From Halobacteriovoraceae bacterium (lineage in GTDB: Bacteria; Bdellovibrionota; Bacteriovoracia; Bacteriovoracales; Bacteriovoracaceae): a DNA stretch of 64,000 nt. Each line of letters starts with the position of its first letter. The first letter of the stretch is position 1. The position numbers were made by a program, and so were the translations under genes. Location of the stretch: the NCBI GenBank assembly GCA_002707495.1, contig PAMZ01000018.1:328307-392306 (forward strand), given 5' to 3'. Positions 1 through 10,170 of this stretch are shown here, piece by piece. The notes under the pieces were generated by a model. The model did not search any database. It saw only the letters and a list, made by a program, of their open reading frames with translations, and was not told where the DNA came from.

Positions 1-1212
1 ATTATAAATGTTTTTTATTGTATTGCGATGCCTCTCTAAAAGGACAGGATCAAAATCCATGACATCCTTAAATTTATCATGAATTTTCGCCTTTAGCAGA
101 GGTTGAATATTGGTTTTTAAGAGGTCAACTGTATTAATTGGTCCTATGGGGGCAGTTAGAATCGGTTCTATAGGACCAGCCAAATTTAGACTTTTTAAAC
201 CCTTTAAATCTTCAAATTTGCCAGTGATATGAGTAAGGAGGAAAAGATCAAATTCAATTTCACTAAACTCTGAGAAATCAAAACTATCGTTTGGGTTTAT
301 CAACAATATTTTATAAAAAGCTTTATCTACAAGACTTTTTGCTTTTTCGATTCCCTCTACCTCAATCTTATCTTTTGAAATTCTAATACCAGCTGTGTCT
401 ATCAATTTAAAAAGATTTCCTTCAATGACTAAATTCTCAGTTATAAAATCTCTTGTAGTTCCAGCGACCTCTGAGGTGATGGCTCTATCACTTCCAAGTA
501 GCTGATTAAATAAAGTGCTTTTACCAGCATTTGGGGGACCAAAGAGAACTATCTCTGGCTGAATTAAGTGTTGAGAGCTATCAACGGCTTGCCTATAAAG
601 CCTTCCAATCGTTTTTTTGAGATTATCTAGACTCTCATCAAAGTTTTTTTGAAAACCTTCTTCGCCTATATCATCAAAAAAATCAAAACCAAGCTCTATG
701 GCAGACTTATGCTTTAAAAAATCCTTATATAAACTTAGAAAATCTTTTTGCATTTCACCTGATAAAAGAGACATTCCCTGATCCAATGCCAAAACATTAT
801 TTGCATTCAAAAGTAAATCTAGCCCTTCCACTTGAGAAAGGTTCATTTTATTATTTCTTAGTGCTCTCTCTGTAAATTCACCTGGCCTTGCAAGCCTTGC
901 ACTTGTGCTATTTACAAAAAGATCTAGAATGCGTTGAACATTCAACCGATTTCCATGACAAGAAATCTCTAAAATATCTTCCCCATTATAGCTATGAGGT
1001 CCTTTAAAAAAACAAATTACGACTTCATCCAGAATTCCATTGGAGTTAAGAATTTTGGTAAAATAAGCGCGATTCCTTTCAATCTTCAGAATATCGATAG
1101 AAAATAAATGATCAATTTCTGCAAGAAAATCTATACCAGAAACTCTAATCACTGAAATCGCTACATTTGCAGTATTACCACTGGAACATGCTACGATTAA
1201 CTCTGTCTCCAT
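1..1212 (-). CDS. mnmE: tRNA modification GTPase MnmE (3' end outside window)
   Basis: I translated this frame by hand; it is open from the ATG at 1212 to the window edge (404 codons), so the C-terminus is missing. MnmE works with MnmG to modify the wobble uridine of several tRNAs. The N-terminal folate-binding-type domain is followed by a G domain with a clear P-loop (GPPNAGKST) and a DTAGIR switch motif. The usual NKxD guanine-specificity motif is not seen: the equivalent strand reads LLTHITGK. The gene starts 3 nt after the yidC stop, in the usual yidC-mnmE order. The family assignment is secure; GTP specificity is uncertain because of the missing motif. Confidence 0.93.
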   Translation of the reverse strand, partial: METELIVACSSGNTANVAISVIRVSGIDFLAEIDHLFSIDILKIERNRAYFTKILNSNGILDEVVICFFKGPHSYNGEDILEISCHGNRLNVQRILDLFVNSTSARLARPGEFTERALRNNKMNLSQVEGLDLLLNANNVLALDQGMSLLSGEMQKDFLSLYKDFLKHKSAIELGFDFFDDIGEEGFQKNFDESLDNLKKTIGRLYRQAVDSSQHLIQPEIVLFGPPNAGKSTLFNQLLGSDRAITSEVAGTTRDFITENLVIEGNLFKLIDTAGIRISKDKIEVEGIEKAKSLVDKAFYKILLINPNDSFDFSEFSEIEFDLFLLTHITGKFEDLKGLKSLNLAGPIEPILTAPIGPINTVDLLKTNIQPLLKAKIHDKFKDVMDFDPVLLERHRNTIKNIYN

Positions 1213-1214
1213 GC

Positions 1215-2705
1215 TTAAGCACTTACGGAACTTGGCGTTCTTTTATAGACAAAAATTTGTTGTGCCATTCCCACTATTGTTGAAACAAAAATATACAAGT
1301 TAAGTCCTGCAGGTAATGTGAATAAAAAGGCAGAAAACATTAATGGCATAAACTTCATTATTTTTTGCTGGGCGGGATCCATCGATGTTTGCGGATTTAA
1401 CTTCATACTAAAGTACATAGCGCCACCAACTAATGCAGGTAATATATAAAATGGATCTCTTTCACTAAGGTCTTGAATCCATAAGTAGAAAGGCGCATCA
1501 ACGAGTTCAACTGAATTATAAAGCATTCTGTAAAACGCAAAGAAGATTGGCATTTGTAAAAATAAAGGTAAGCAGCCTCCAACTGGATTAGCACCATGTT
1601 TTTTAAACAAAGCCATGGTTTGTTCTTGCTGCTTTCTCTGATCATCCTTGTATTTTTCCTTAATCTTTTTGAGCTCAGGCTGTAAAACCTGCATCTTCTT
1701 CATACTTTTAAAGGAGGAGTGCTGAAGAGGAAACATAGCTAGTCGAATTAATATAGTTAGAAAGATTATTGCTAAACCCCAATTTTGAAGATAGCTGTAA
1801 AAAAGTTGTAAACCTCTTAACATGGGTAGAGCAATGACAGACCAAATTCCAAAATCTACTGCATTTTTTAAGTTATCCCCAAGGTTTGCCAAATCATCAT
1901 AGTTTTTCTTTAAAAAAGACACTTTAAATTCAAGCTCGTTCAATGCTCTAAGATTTGCCAATTTTAGTTCAGACTTCTCTCCTCTTAAATGAAACGAATT
2001 TCCAGGCACGACAAAAGCCAGTACATGATAGTCATAATCAATACCAAACCAGCCAAGCTTAATATCTTTTTCTTCAAATAGATCTTCGCCAACAGCTTCA
2101 GTCACTAGTTCATCAGTATAATAGACAAAGTTATTAACTTTTTGATCTTTACTTTCCTCTTTTGAAACAATCGAGCCCACAAACTGAAGCCCTTGATCAG
2201 ACTTAGCCTTTATTAAAAGCTGTCCATCGCTATTTAAGCGTAATAGTCCGCTTGTCTTACTTTGGCTAAATTCAATTTCTGTTGGGGATATTTGATTTAA
2301 ATTAAAACCTTGTTCAAACCTCTTGCCGTCTTCAAGGATAGAAATTTTGGCCCCAAACTCAGGAAAAACTTCGTTAAGATTTCTACTAGTATTCTTATAA
2401 GAAAAGGACTTTAACTCTAAGAAATTGCTAATTACCACCCTAGCTGATTCATTCTCTAGTATGAACTCAGTAGAGTTAACTTCATTAGTTGCCTCTTTCG
2501 AAAGATCAATATCTTTCCCTGTAACAACATTAATATTATCATTTTGAATTTTGTCTGTAGAAGTAGATGCTTCTGTTGTTTTTTGTTGAACAGAGCTTTC
2601 AGGTAGAGGTTGCGGAAAAAGGTATTGCCATCCAACCAACACAAGCCCGGTTAAAACTAAAGCTATCATCAGATTTTTATTCTGATCTTTTTCATTCGCA
2701 TCCAT
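1215..2705 (-). CDS. yidC: membrane protein insertase YidC
   Basis: YidC/Oxa1 insertase of the inner membrane, helping newly made membrane proteins (for example the ATP synthase c subunit) to insert. At 496 aa it has an N-terminal membrane anchor at about residues 11-30, a large periplasmic domain to about 290, and the conserved five-helix Oxa1 domain at the C-terminus with the cytoplasmic charged hairpin. I chose the ATG at 2705 rather than the TTG one codon upstream because it has a better-spaced GGAG ribosome site. It lies between rnpA and mnmE in the standard origin-proximal order; no yidD gene is seen between rnpA and yidC. Confidence 0.96.
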   Translation of the reverse strand: MDANEKDQNKNLMIALVLTGLVLVGWQYLFPQPLPESSVQQKTTEASTSTDKIQNDNINVVTGKDIDLSKEATNEVNSTEFILENESARVVISNFLELKSFSYKNTSRNLNEVFPEFGAKISILEDGKRFEQGFNLNQISPTEIEFSQSKTSGLLRLNSDGQLLIKAKSDQGLQFVGSIVSKEESKDQKVNNFVYYTDELVTEAVGEDLFEEKDIKLGWFGIDYDYHVLAFVVPGNSFHLRGEKSELKLANLRALNELEFKVSFLKKNYDDLANLGDNLKNAVDFGIWSVIALPMLRGLQLFYSYLQNWGLAIIFLTILIRLAMFPLQHSSFKSMKKMQVLQPELKKIKEKYKDDQRKQQEQTMALFKKHGANPVGGCLPLFLQMPIFFAFYRMLYNSVELVDAPFYLWIQDLSERDPFYILPALVGGAMYFSMKLNPQTSMDPAQQKIMKFMPLMFSAFLFTLPAGLNLYIFVSTIVGMAQQIFVYKRTPSSVSA

Positions 2706-2753
2706 CAATGACTCCTTAAGTAGCGAATATGTAACATGTTAGGTTCAAAAACA

Positions 2754-3116
2754 CTAGAGAGATACCAGACTTGAAAAACCCCTTTCGATATCTTTTCTCA
2801 GAGAAGTCTCTACTCTACTTCCGTCATCTGACCTTTGAGACCAAGCTTTTTGATTAACAGTAACGAGAATGTCTAAATTATTACCTACGAAATTAGTTGT
2901 TCTAAACTTTTCCCTTACTCTTCTTTTAAGGTCATTTCTTTTTACGGCGTTCCCAAACTTTCTACTGATCGCTAAACCTAGTCTAGGTTTGCCCAATGAG
3001 TTTTCTTTATAAATAAAAACAAGAAAACCCGACCTAAGTCGGGTACTATCGCTTCTAAGCGAATTAAAATCTTTTTTAGAGAGTAATCTACAATCCTTTG
3101 GAAAGGAATTGTTCAA
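2754..3116 (-). CDS. rnpA: ribonuclease P protein component
   Basis: Protein subunit of RNase P, which supports the catalytic RNA in trimming tRNA 5' leaders. The 120-aa product is of normal family length and carries the basic RNR-type signature (NAVKRNDLKRRVRE) at about residues 56-69. The start is a TTG at 3116, one base after the rpmH stop codon, so translation is probably coupled to rpmH. No strong Shine-Dalgarno sequence is visible, which fits coupling. Confidence 0.93.
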   Translation of the reverse strand: MNNSFPKDCRLLSKKDFNSLRSDSTRLRSGFLVFIYKENSLGKPRLGLAISRKFGNAVKRNDLKRRVREKFRTTNFVGNNLDILVTVNQKAWSQRSDDGSRVETSLRKDIERGFSSLVSL

Positions 3117-3117
3117 C

Positions 3118-3270
3118 TTATTTGGTACCTGTTGTTACCGTTAATCTCTTTCTACCCTTAGTTCTTCTTGCCTTAATGACATTTTTCCCACCAGGAGAAG
3201 ACATTCTCTTAAGAAAACCGTGTTTTCTAAGTCTTTTTAATTTTTTCGGTTGCCAAGTTCTTTTACTCAT
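3118..3270 (-). CDS. rpmH: 50S ribosomal protein L34
   Basis: Small ribosomal protein, 50 aa, translated by hand from the minus strand. It begins [19 protein letters not shown] and is rich in Lys and Arg, with the L34 pattern of an N-terminal KRTxQP segment followed by HGFLKRM. It is the first gene of the rpmH-rnpA-yidC-mnmE group and has a good promoter upstream (3309-3337). The plus-strand reading frame over the same bases is a shadow. Confidence 0.96.
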   Translation of the reverse strand: MSKRTWQPKKLKRLRKHGFLKRMSSPGGKNVIKARRTKGRKRLTVTTGTK

Positions 3271-3308
3271 AACTTATATCCTGCTTCTAAATAAAAATTG
3301 AGATGACC

Positions 3309-3337
3309 TAGATACAAAAAAAGCTGTATTGGGTCAA
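3309..3337 (-). promoter_or_regulatory. predicted sigma70-type promoter of rpmH operon
   Basis: On the minus strand a TTGACC -35 (3332-3337) and TATCTA -10 (3309-3314) are separated by exactly 17 bp, about 40 nt upstream of the rpmH start. It directly abuts the -35 of the divergent dnaA promoter. Confidence 0.6.
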
Positions 3338-3366
3338 TTGAAATCTGTCCCAAACTGTACTCTAAA
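3338..3366 (+). promoter_or_regulatory. predicted sigma70-type promoter of dnaA
   Basis: TTGAAA (3338-3343), a 17-bp spacer and TCTAAA (3361-3366) lie about 75 nt upstream of the dnaA ATG. The -35 is immediately adjacent to the rpmH -35 on the other strand, so the two promoters are back to back. Confidence 0.45.
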
Positions 3367-3391
3367 TTTTTGTAATATGAATTGAAAAAAA

Positions 3392-3421
3392 AATTTCCAC
3401 GTGCTACAAAATTTTTCCACA
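3392..3421 (+). promoter_or_regulatory. DnaA-box-like sites in the dnaA leader
   Basis: TTTTCCACA at 3413-3421 differs at one position from the DnaA box TTATCCACA, and a weaker TTTCCACG-containing site begins 20 bp earlier, about two helical turns. Their place between the predicted dnaA promoter and the start codon would fit autoregulation by DnaA. This is inferred from similarity to the consensus only. Confidence 0.4.
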
Positions 3422-3439
3422 AAAAAAGAGAGAGACTTA

Positions 3440-4990
3440 ATGAGTAATGATTTTCCTTTTGATCAGTTTATAAACTTCAAAGAAAACAACAACTTACCAG
3501 CCAAAACACAGAAATTAAATCACACAAATAATAACACAGCAGATCTAAACCTTAAACAAAATCAAGCACTTAACGATAGTTTTTTTTCCGAAAGTGAGCT
3601 TTCAACAATAAACGAAGAATTGTTAATAGGCTTAAAGAGCAACGTAAGTACTGAAAAATACAAAGCATTTTTTGAAAAAACCTTCTATATTAGTCAGATT
3701 TCTGACACTACCGTGGTTATTACTGTTGCGACTCCATTCATCAAAAAGATGATTCATAACCACTACTTACAAGAAATTAAAGAAATCTTATTTACAGCCT
3801 TAGGGACCGAATACAGCATTGAATTACTACCAATCGAATCGATTTCAAAAACTGCCCCTATAGAACCGACTTCATCTAAACAGCCTAGTTTTAAGCTGAA
3901 AAATATGAATTCTTTAACTGAATCAGACGCTCAAAAGGTTATTGAAAGTAAACAAATTAAAATTAACACCAGCAAATTAAAAATAGATCGATCAAAAACT
4001 TTTGAAAACTTTATTGTAGGACACTCTAATAATATGGCGCATGCCTTTAGCCATGCTGTAGCTAAAGATCCAGGAAAGGTGTATCCGCAACTCTATATCC
4101 ACGGCAATTCGGGACTTGGAAAAACTCACTTGCTACATGCTGTTTGTAATCATATCTCAGATATAAAACCTCATATTAAAATATGTTTTACAACAGCTAA
4201 TGATTTTATGACAGAGATGGTTGTAGCTATTCAAGCTAAAACTATTGATGATTTTAGAAATAAATATACTGAAAAAGTAGATTTATTAATTATCGATGAT
4301 ATTCACGAACTCAGTAATAAAATAAGAACACAAACTGAATTCTTTTATATTTTTAATGAGCTTCAAAACAAAGGTAAACAGCTAATTTTTACTTCAGATA
4401 AACCACCCAAGGAAATATCTGGTATTGAGGACAGAATTAGAACAAGGCTATCAAGTGCTCTTTTAATTGATATACAGCAACCTGATTTGGAAACAAGAAT
4501 TGCTATTCTTAAAGAGAAAGCTAAAGAGAAAGATATTTATTTAGACGACGAGGTCATAAACCTCATCGCAAGTTGTGTAAAATCTAACGTAAGAGAATTG
4601 GAAGGGAATTTAGTTAAGCTTGGAGCCTATTCTGATCTTATGAATGTTGATATTGATATTGAAATAGCTAAAGAACAGCTTAATCTCTCCCAACTCAACG
4701 AAGAAAAACTAGTCAGTATAGAATCTATCACAAAAACAGTCGCCTCATATTTTAAAATTACCCTTGGTGATATTAAAGGGAAATCTAGAAAGAAAGAAGT
4801 AGCTCTCGCAAGACATATATCAATGTTTATGAGTCATAAAATACTGAAAAAGACTTTAGAAGAAATTGGCGAGTTTTTTGACAATAGAGATCATAGTACT
4901 GTCATTCATGGAATAAAAAAGATACAAAATTTAATGAGAACTGATAGTAAATTATCTCAACAACTCTACGAAATTGAATCAAGACTATAA
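3440..4990 (+). CDS. dnaA: chromosomal replication initiator DnaA
   Basis: AAA+ initiator that binds DnaA boxes, melts the origin and loads the helicase. I chose the ATG at 3440 (516 aa) over an upstream GTG at 3401 because of the AGAGAG ribosome site and because the GTG overlaps a DnaA-box-like site. Domain I is near the N-terminus, Walker A (GNSGLGKTH) is near residue 220, Walker B (LLIIDDIHE) near 283, the sensor (FTSDKPP) follows, and the domain IV DNA-binding signature RDHSTVIHG is near 485. The sequence between domains I and III is long and Ser/Asn/Lys-rich. It is followed by a terminator and the presumed origin. Confidence 0.98.
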   Translation: MSNDFPFDQFINFKENNNLPAKTQKLNHTNNNTADLNLKQNQALNDSFFSESELSTINEELLIGLKSNVSTEKYKAFFEKTFYISQISDTTVVITVATPFIKKMIHNHYLQEIKEILFTALGTEYSIELLPIESISKTAPIEPTSSKQPSFKLKNMNSLTESDAQKVIESKQIKINTSKLKIDRSKTFENFIVGHSNNMAHAFSHAVAKDPGKVYPQLYIHGNSGLGKTHLLHAVCNHISDIKPHIKICFTTANDFMTEMVVAIQAKTIDDFRNKYTEKVDLLIIDDIHELSNKIRTQTEFFYIFNELQNKGKQLIFTSDKPPKEISGIEDRIRTRLSSALLIDIQQPDLETRIAILKEKAKEKDIYLDDEVINLIASCVKSNVRELEGNLVKLGAYSDLMNVDIDIEIAKEQLNLSQLNEEKLVSIESITKTVASYFKITLGDIKGKSRKKEVALARHISMFMSHKILKKTLEEIGEFFDNRDHSTVIHGIKKIQNLMRTDSKLSQQLYEIESRL

Positions 4991-5012
4991 AATTTAATAA
5001 AAATTGATCACA

Positions 5013-5038
5013 CAAGCCGCTTTTTAGCGGCTTTTTTT
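5013..5038 (+). terminator. rho-independent terminator after dnaA
   Basis: A perfect 7-bp stem, AAGCCGC/GCGGCTT, with a 6-nt loop is followed by a run of eight T residues. It lies 22 nt after the dnaA stop codon and separates dnaA from dnaN. Confidence 0.88.
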
Positions 5039-5040
5039 TG

Positions 5041-5456
5041 GCTTATTAACATACCAACATATTGTTGAAAAAAAATTATAAACTTAACAAAGATACTTAT
5101 TAACAATGTGAATATAATGTTAATAAGGCCAACCCAACTTCACAAAAAACAACAATTAAAAACTAAATAAAAACTTCTATGTTTAAAACCTTGTTAAAAG
5201 TAGCTTTATAAAAAAATTATTCCGCCAAATAACTTAAAATATACGAAGCTGAGGATATAAAAAGTGAAATTTAGAAAACTTTTTCATTCTAGTAATTAAT
5301 ATAAACATTTAAATTTATTGATTTTTAAAAATAATCCACAGGAATTTATCCCTTATAATAATAGATATATAAATATATATAAATATATATAGGATAACTA
5401 AAAACCTATGCCACTTCTCAGAGCCTTGCTTAATTGTTCCAGACCAGATAAGAATA
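5041..5456. other. candidate replication origin (oriC) in dnaA-dnaN spacer
   Basis: About 420 bp without a credible gene between the dnaA terminator and dnaN. It is extremely AT-rich. It contains TAATCCACA (5332-5340), one mismatch from the DnaA box, a weaker TTATCCCTT just downstream, and at 5365-5390 a tandem ATATATAAAT-type repeat that would suit a duplex unwinding element. The minus-strand reading frame across it is low-complexity and not a gene. The origin could instead lie upstream of dnaA, where DnaA-box-like sites are also seen. Confidence 0.5.
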
Positions 5457-5477
5457 ATGAACCAATATAGGACCATT

Positions 5478-6593
5478 ATGAGCATAGCAATTGATTCTAA
5501 AATTTTAAGAGAAGGCTTTAACAAAGTTATCACTATCATTGATAAAAGAAACTCAAGACCAATCCTAACCAATAGTTTGATTCAAATTAATCAAAATAGC
5601 ATAGAACTTATCGCTACAGATTTAGAAGTTTCAGCAAAAATTGTTCTAGAAGCTGACTCTCAAGAAGAAACAACATTTTGTATTAACACTAAAAATATCT
5701 CTGATATTCTAAGAGAACTACCTGATGATCAACTTCAACTATCCATCGATCAGGAAAAAAATCTATTAAATCTTAGTTGTGGTTCAATCAATTATTCGCT
5801 TTTAATTTCACCTTCCGAAGATTTTCCAAAGATTAATTTTTCAAACTCGAATAAAGTCATCCAACTTAGATCAAATTATTTATTAAATATAATTAATAAA
5901 ATTTCCCACGCCATTTCCACAGATGAAACTAGAATTAATTTAAATGGGATCTATCTTCAACAATTAGAAAATAAGTTAAGAACTGTCGCTATTGATGGTC
6001 ATAGACTTGCCCTTTTTGATATCATTGATTTTGAAAGCGATAACCAAACTTTAATCGATGGATTTATCATTCCTAAAAAAGGTGTATTTGAGTTAAAAAA
6101 ACTTGCTGAAGCTAATTTAGATCAAGATTTAGATATCTATCTCGATGAATCTTTTATTCATGTCATCAGTGATAAGAAAAACTATTTGTCAGTTAGATTA
6201 ATTGCAAGAGAGTATCCTAAATACCAAACAGTTATTCCAAATAAAACCACGTATACTTTAACAGTTGAAAGAGAAGCTATTTTGAATGCGGTTAAGAGAA
6301 TAAAGCTTTTATCAAACGAAAAAACCAATGGTGTAAAAGTCAATCTTCAGTCTGGTGAGATGACCATCTCGGCAGATCACCCATCACTTGGATATGCAAT
6401 AGAAAAAGTTCCCGTAAGCTATGATGGTGTTGAAATGGAAATAGGTTTTAATGCTAAATACCTCTTAGATACTCTCAATATTTTAAGTGTCAATGAGATC
6501 ACTTATGAATTGAATAACGAACTAAGTCCTGTAATCGTACGTTCAAGCGAGGAAGAAAATTTCTTAGGCATTATAATGCCACTTAAAATTTAA
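5478..6593 (+). CDS. dnaN: DNA polymerase III sliding clamp (beta subunit)
   Basis: Ring-shaped processivity clamp of the replicative polymerase. I place the start at the ATG at 5478 (371 aa, the usual family length), which has an AGGA ribosome site, rather than an in-frame ATG seven codons upstream. The three-domain clamp pattern is visible, including the conserved IDGHRLAL segment near residue 170 and the C-terminal hydrophobic-cleft ending in IIMPLKI. recF follows after 4 nt. Confidence 0.97.
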   Translation: MSIAIDSKILREGFNKVITIIDKRNSRPILTNSLIQINQNSIELIATDLEVSAKIVLEADSQEETTFCINTKNISDILRELPDDQLQLSIDQEKNLLNLSCGSINYSLLISPSEDFPKINFSNSNKVIQLRSNYLLNIINKISHAISTDETRINLNGIYLQQLENKLRTVAIDGHRLALFDIIDFESDNQTLIDGFIIPKKGVFELKKLAEANLDQDLDIYLDESFIHVISDKKNYLSVRLIAREYPKYQTVIPNKTTYTLTVEREAILNAVKRIKLLSNEKTNGVKVNLQSGEMTISADHPSLGYAIEKVPVSYDGVEMEIGFNAKYLLDTLNILSVNEITYELNNELSPVIVRSSEEENFLGIIMPLKI

Positions 6594-6597
6594 GTTA

Positions 6598-7695
6598 ATG
6601 GACCAGATCTATCTCTCTAAGTTACAAATAACTAATTTTAGAAATTTATCATCTCAAATTCTTGAGTTTAATAACAATATAAATTGTATCTTTGGTGAGA
6701 ATGGCAATGGAAAAACAAACTTATTGGAAGGTATTTATTTTCTTTTAAATAGAAAATCTTTTCGTAAAAAAACAGGTTTTCCACAAATTATCAGTGTAGA
6801 GAGTGAACAACCAGAAATATTATTTTCTTCAGTTTTTAATCAAGAAGGAGAATACATTCCTTATACTGGTAAAGTACAAGTAGATAACTATCAATGGTAT
6901 TTTTCTAATCAACCAGTTAAAAGAAAAAAAATAATTGAAAGCCTCTTTATTGGACCCACAGACTCTTTTTCATTTCACTCTACTCCTGCGTTTAGAAGAA
7001 CCTGGTTTGATCATCACTTAGGTTTGCTTTCACCTGAATACAAAAAAACTTTAACTAACTATAATAATTCATTGAGATTCAGAAATAGTTTATTGGCAAA
7101 AAAGCCTGCGCAATTTAAAGAACAACTTATGGCAAATGAGGTTAATTTTTGTGAATTAATTTGTCAGTTAAATCAATTGCGATCAAATGTTTTAAATCAA
7201 TTAACTGATTTCTTAGGACATACTTTTAAATTGCTTTTTGATGAGTCGCACAATTTAGTTTTGAAATTGGACTCAAAATTCAATCATAAATCCCCTCAGG
7301 ATATACAAAAGATTCTCTTAGAAAATCTCGAAAAGGATATTGTTTTAGGCCATTCAAAAAATGGAGCGCACCGCGATGATTATCTGTTTGAATTTGATGG
7401 TTATAACTCTTTTGAGTACTGTTCTTTGGGACAACAAAAAATGAGCTTTCTAAGCCTCATATTTGCCTATACAGAGCTTTTTCGGTATAAATTTAAGACT
7501 TACCCTATGGTCTTATTAGACGACGTTTCAGGTGAGTTAGATAAACGTCGGTGGAAAAATTTGATTGGCTACTTGCAAGCAAAAAAATTCCAAGTTTTCA
7601 TTACTACTGCAAATGAAAGCTTCAAGTTGGAATTAGAGCAATTGGAAGGAGCTAAGAAAATTTTTGTTTCTGACGGGAATATGGAAATTCGTTAA
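6598..7695 (+). CDS. recF: DNA replication and repair protein RecF
   Basis: SMC-like ATPase that helps load RecA at single-strand gaps. The 365-aa product has Walker A GENGNGKTN near residue 38, a signature segment CSLGQQKMS near 280, and Walker B LLDDVSGELD near 302. It lies in the standard dnaN-recF-gyrB order with 4 nt to dnaN and 18 nt to gyrB. Confidence 0.96.
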   Translation: MDQIYLSKLQITNFRNLSSQILEFNNNINCIFGENGNGKTNLLEGIYFLLNRKSFRKKTGFPQIISVESEQPEILFSSVFNQEGEYIPYTGKVQVDNYQWYFSNQPVKRKKIIESLFIGPTDSFSFHSTPAFRRTWFDHHLGLLSPEYKKTLTNYNNSLRFRNSLLAKKPAQFKEQLMANEVNFCELICQLNQLRSNVLNQLTDFLGHTFKLLFDESHNLVLKLDSKFNHKSPQDIQKILLENLEKDIVLGHSKNGAHRDDYLFEFDGYNSFEYCSLGQQKMSFLSLIFAYTELFRYKFKTYPMVLLDDVSGELDKRRWKNLIGYLQAKKFQVFITTANESFKLELEQLEGAKKIFVSDGNMEIR

Positions 7696-10155
<2,460 letters not shown>

Positions 10156-10170
10156 TTTTAGGAAAAAATT

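Noticed and set aside
3098..3301. 67-aa plus-strand frame
   Set aside because: Lies antisense over rpmH and the rnpA start, both secure genes.
5315..5572. 85-aa minus-strand frame across the dnaA-dnaN spacer
   Set aside because: Low-complexity Ile/Tyr-rich sequence produced by the AT repeat, overlapping the dnaN start; no ribosome site.
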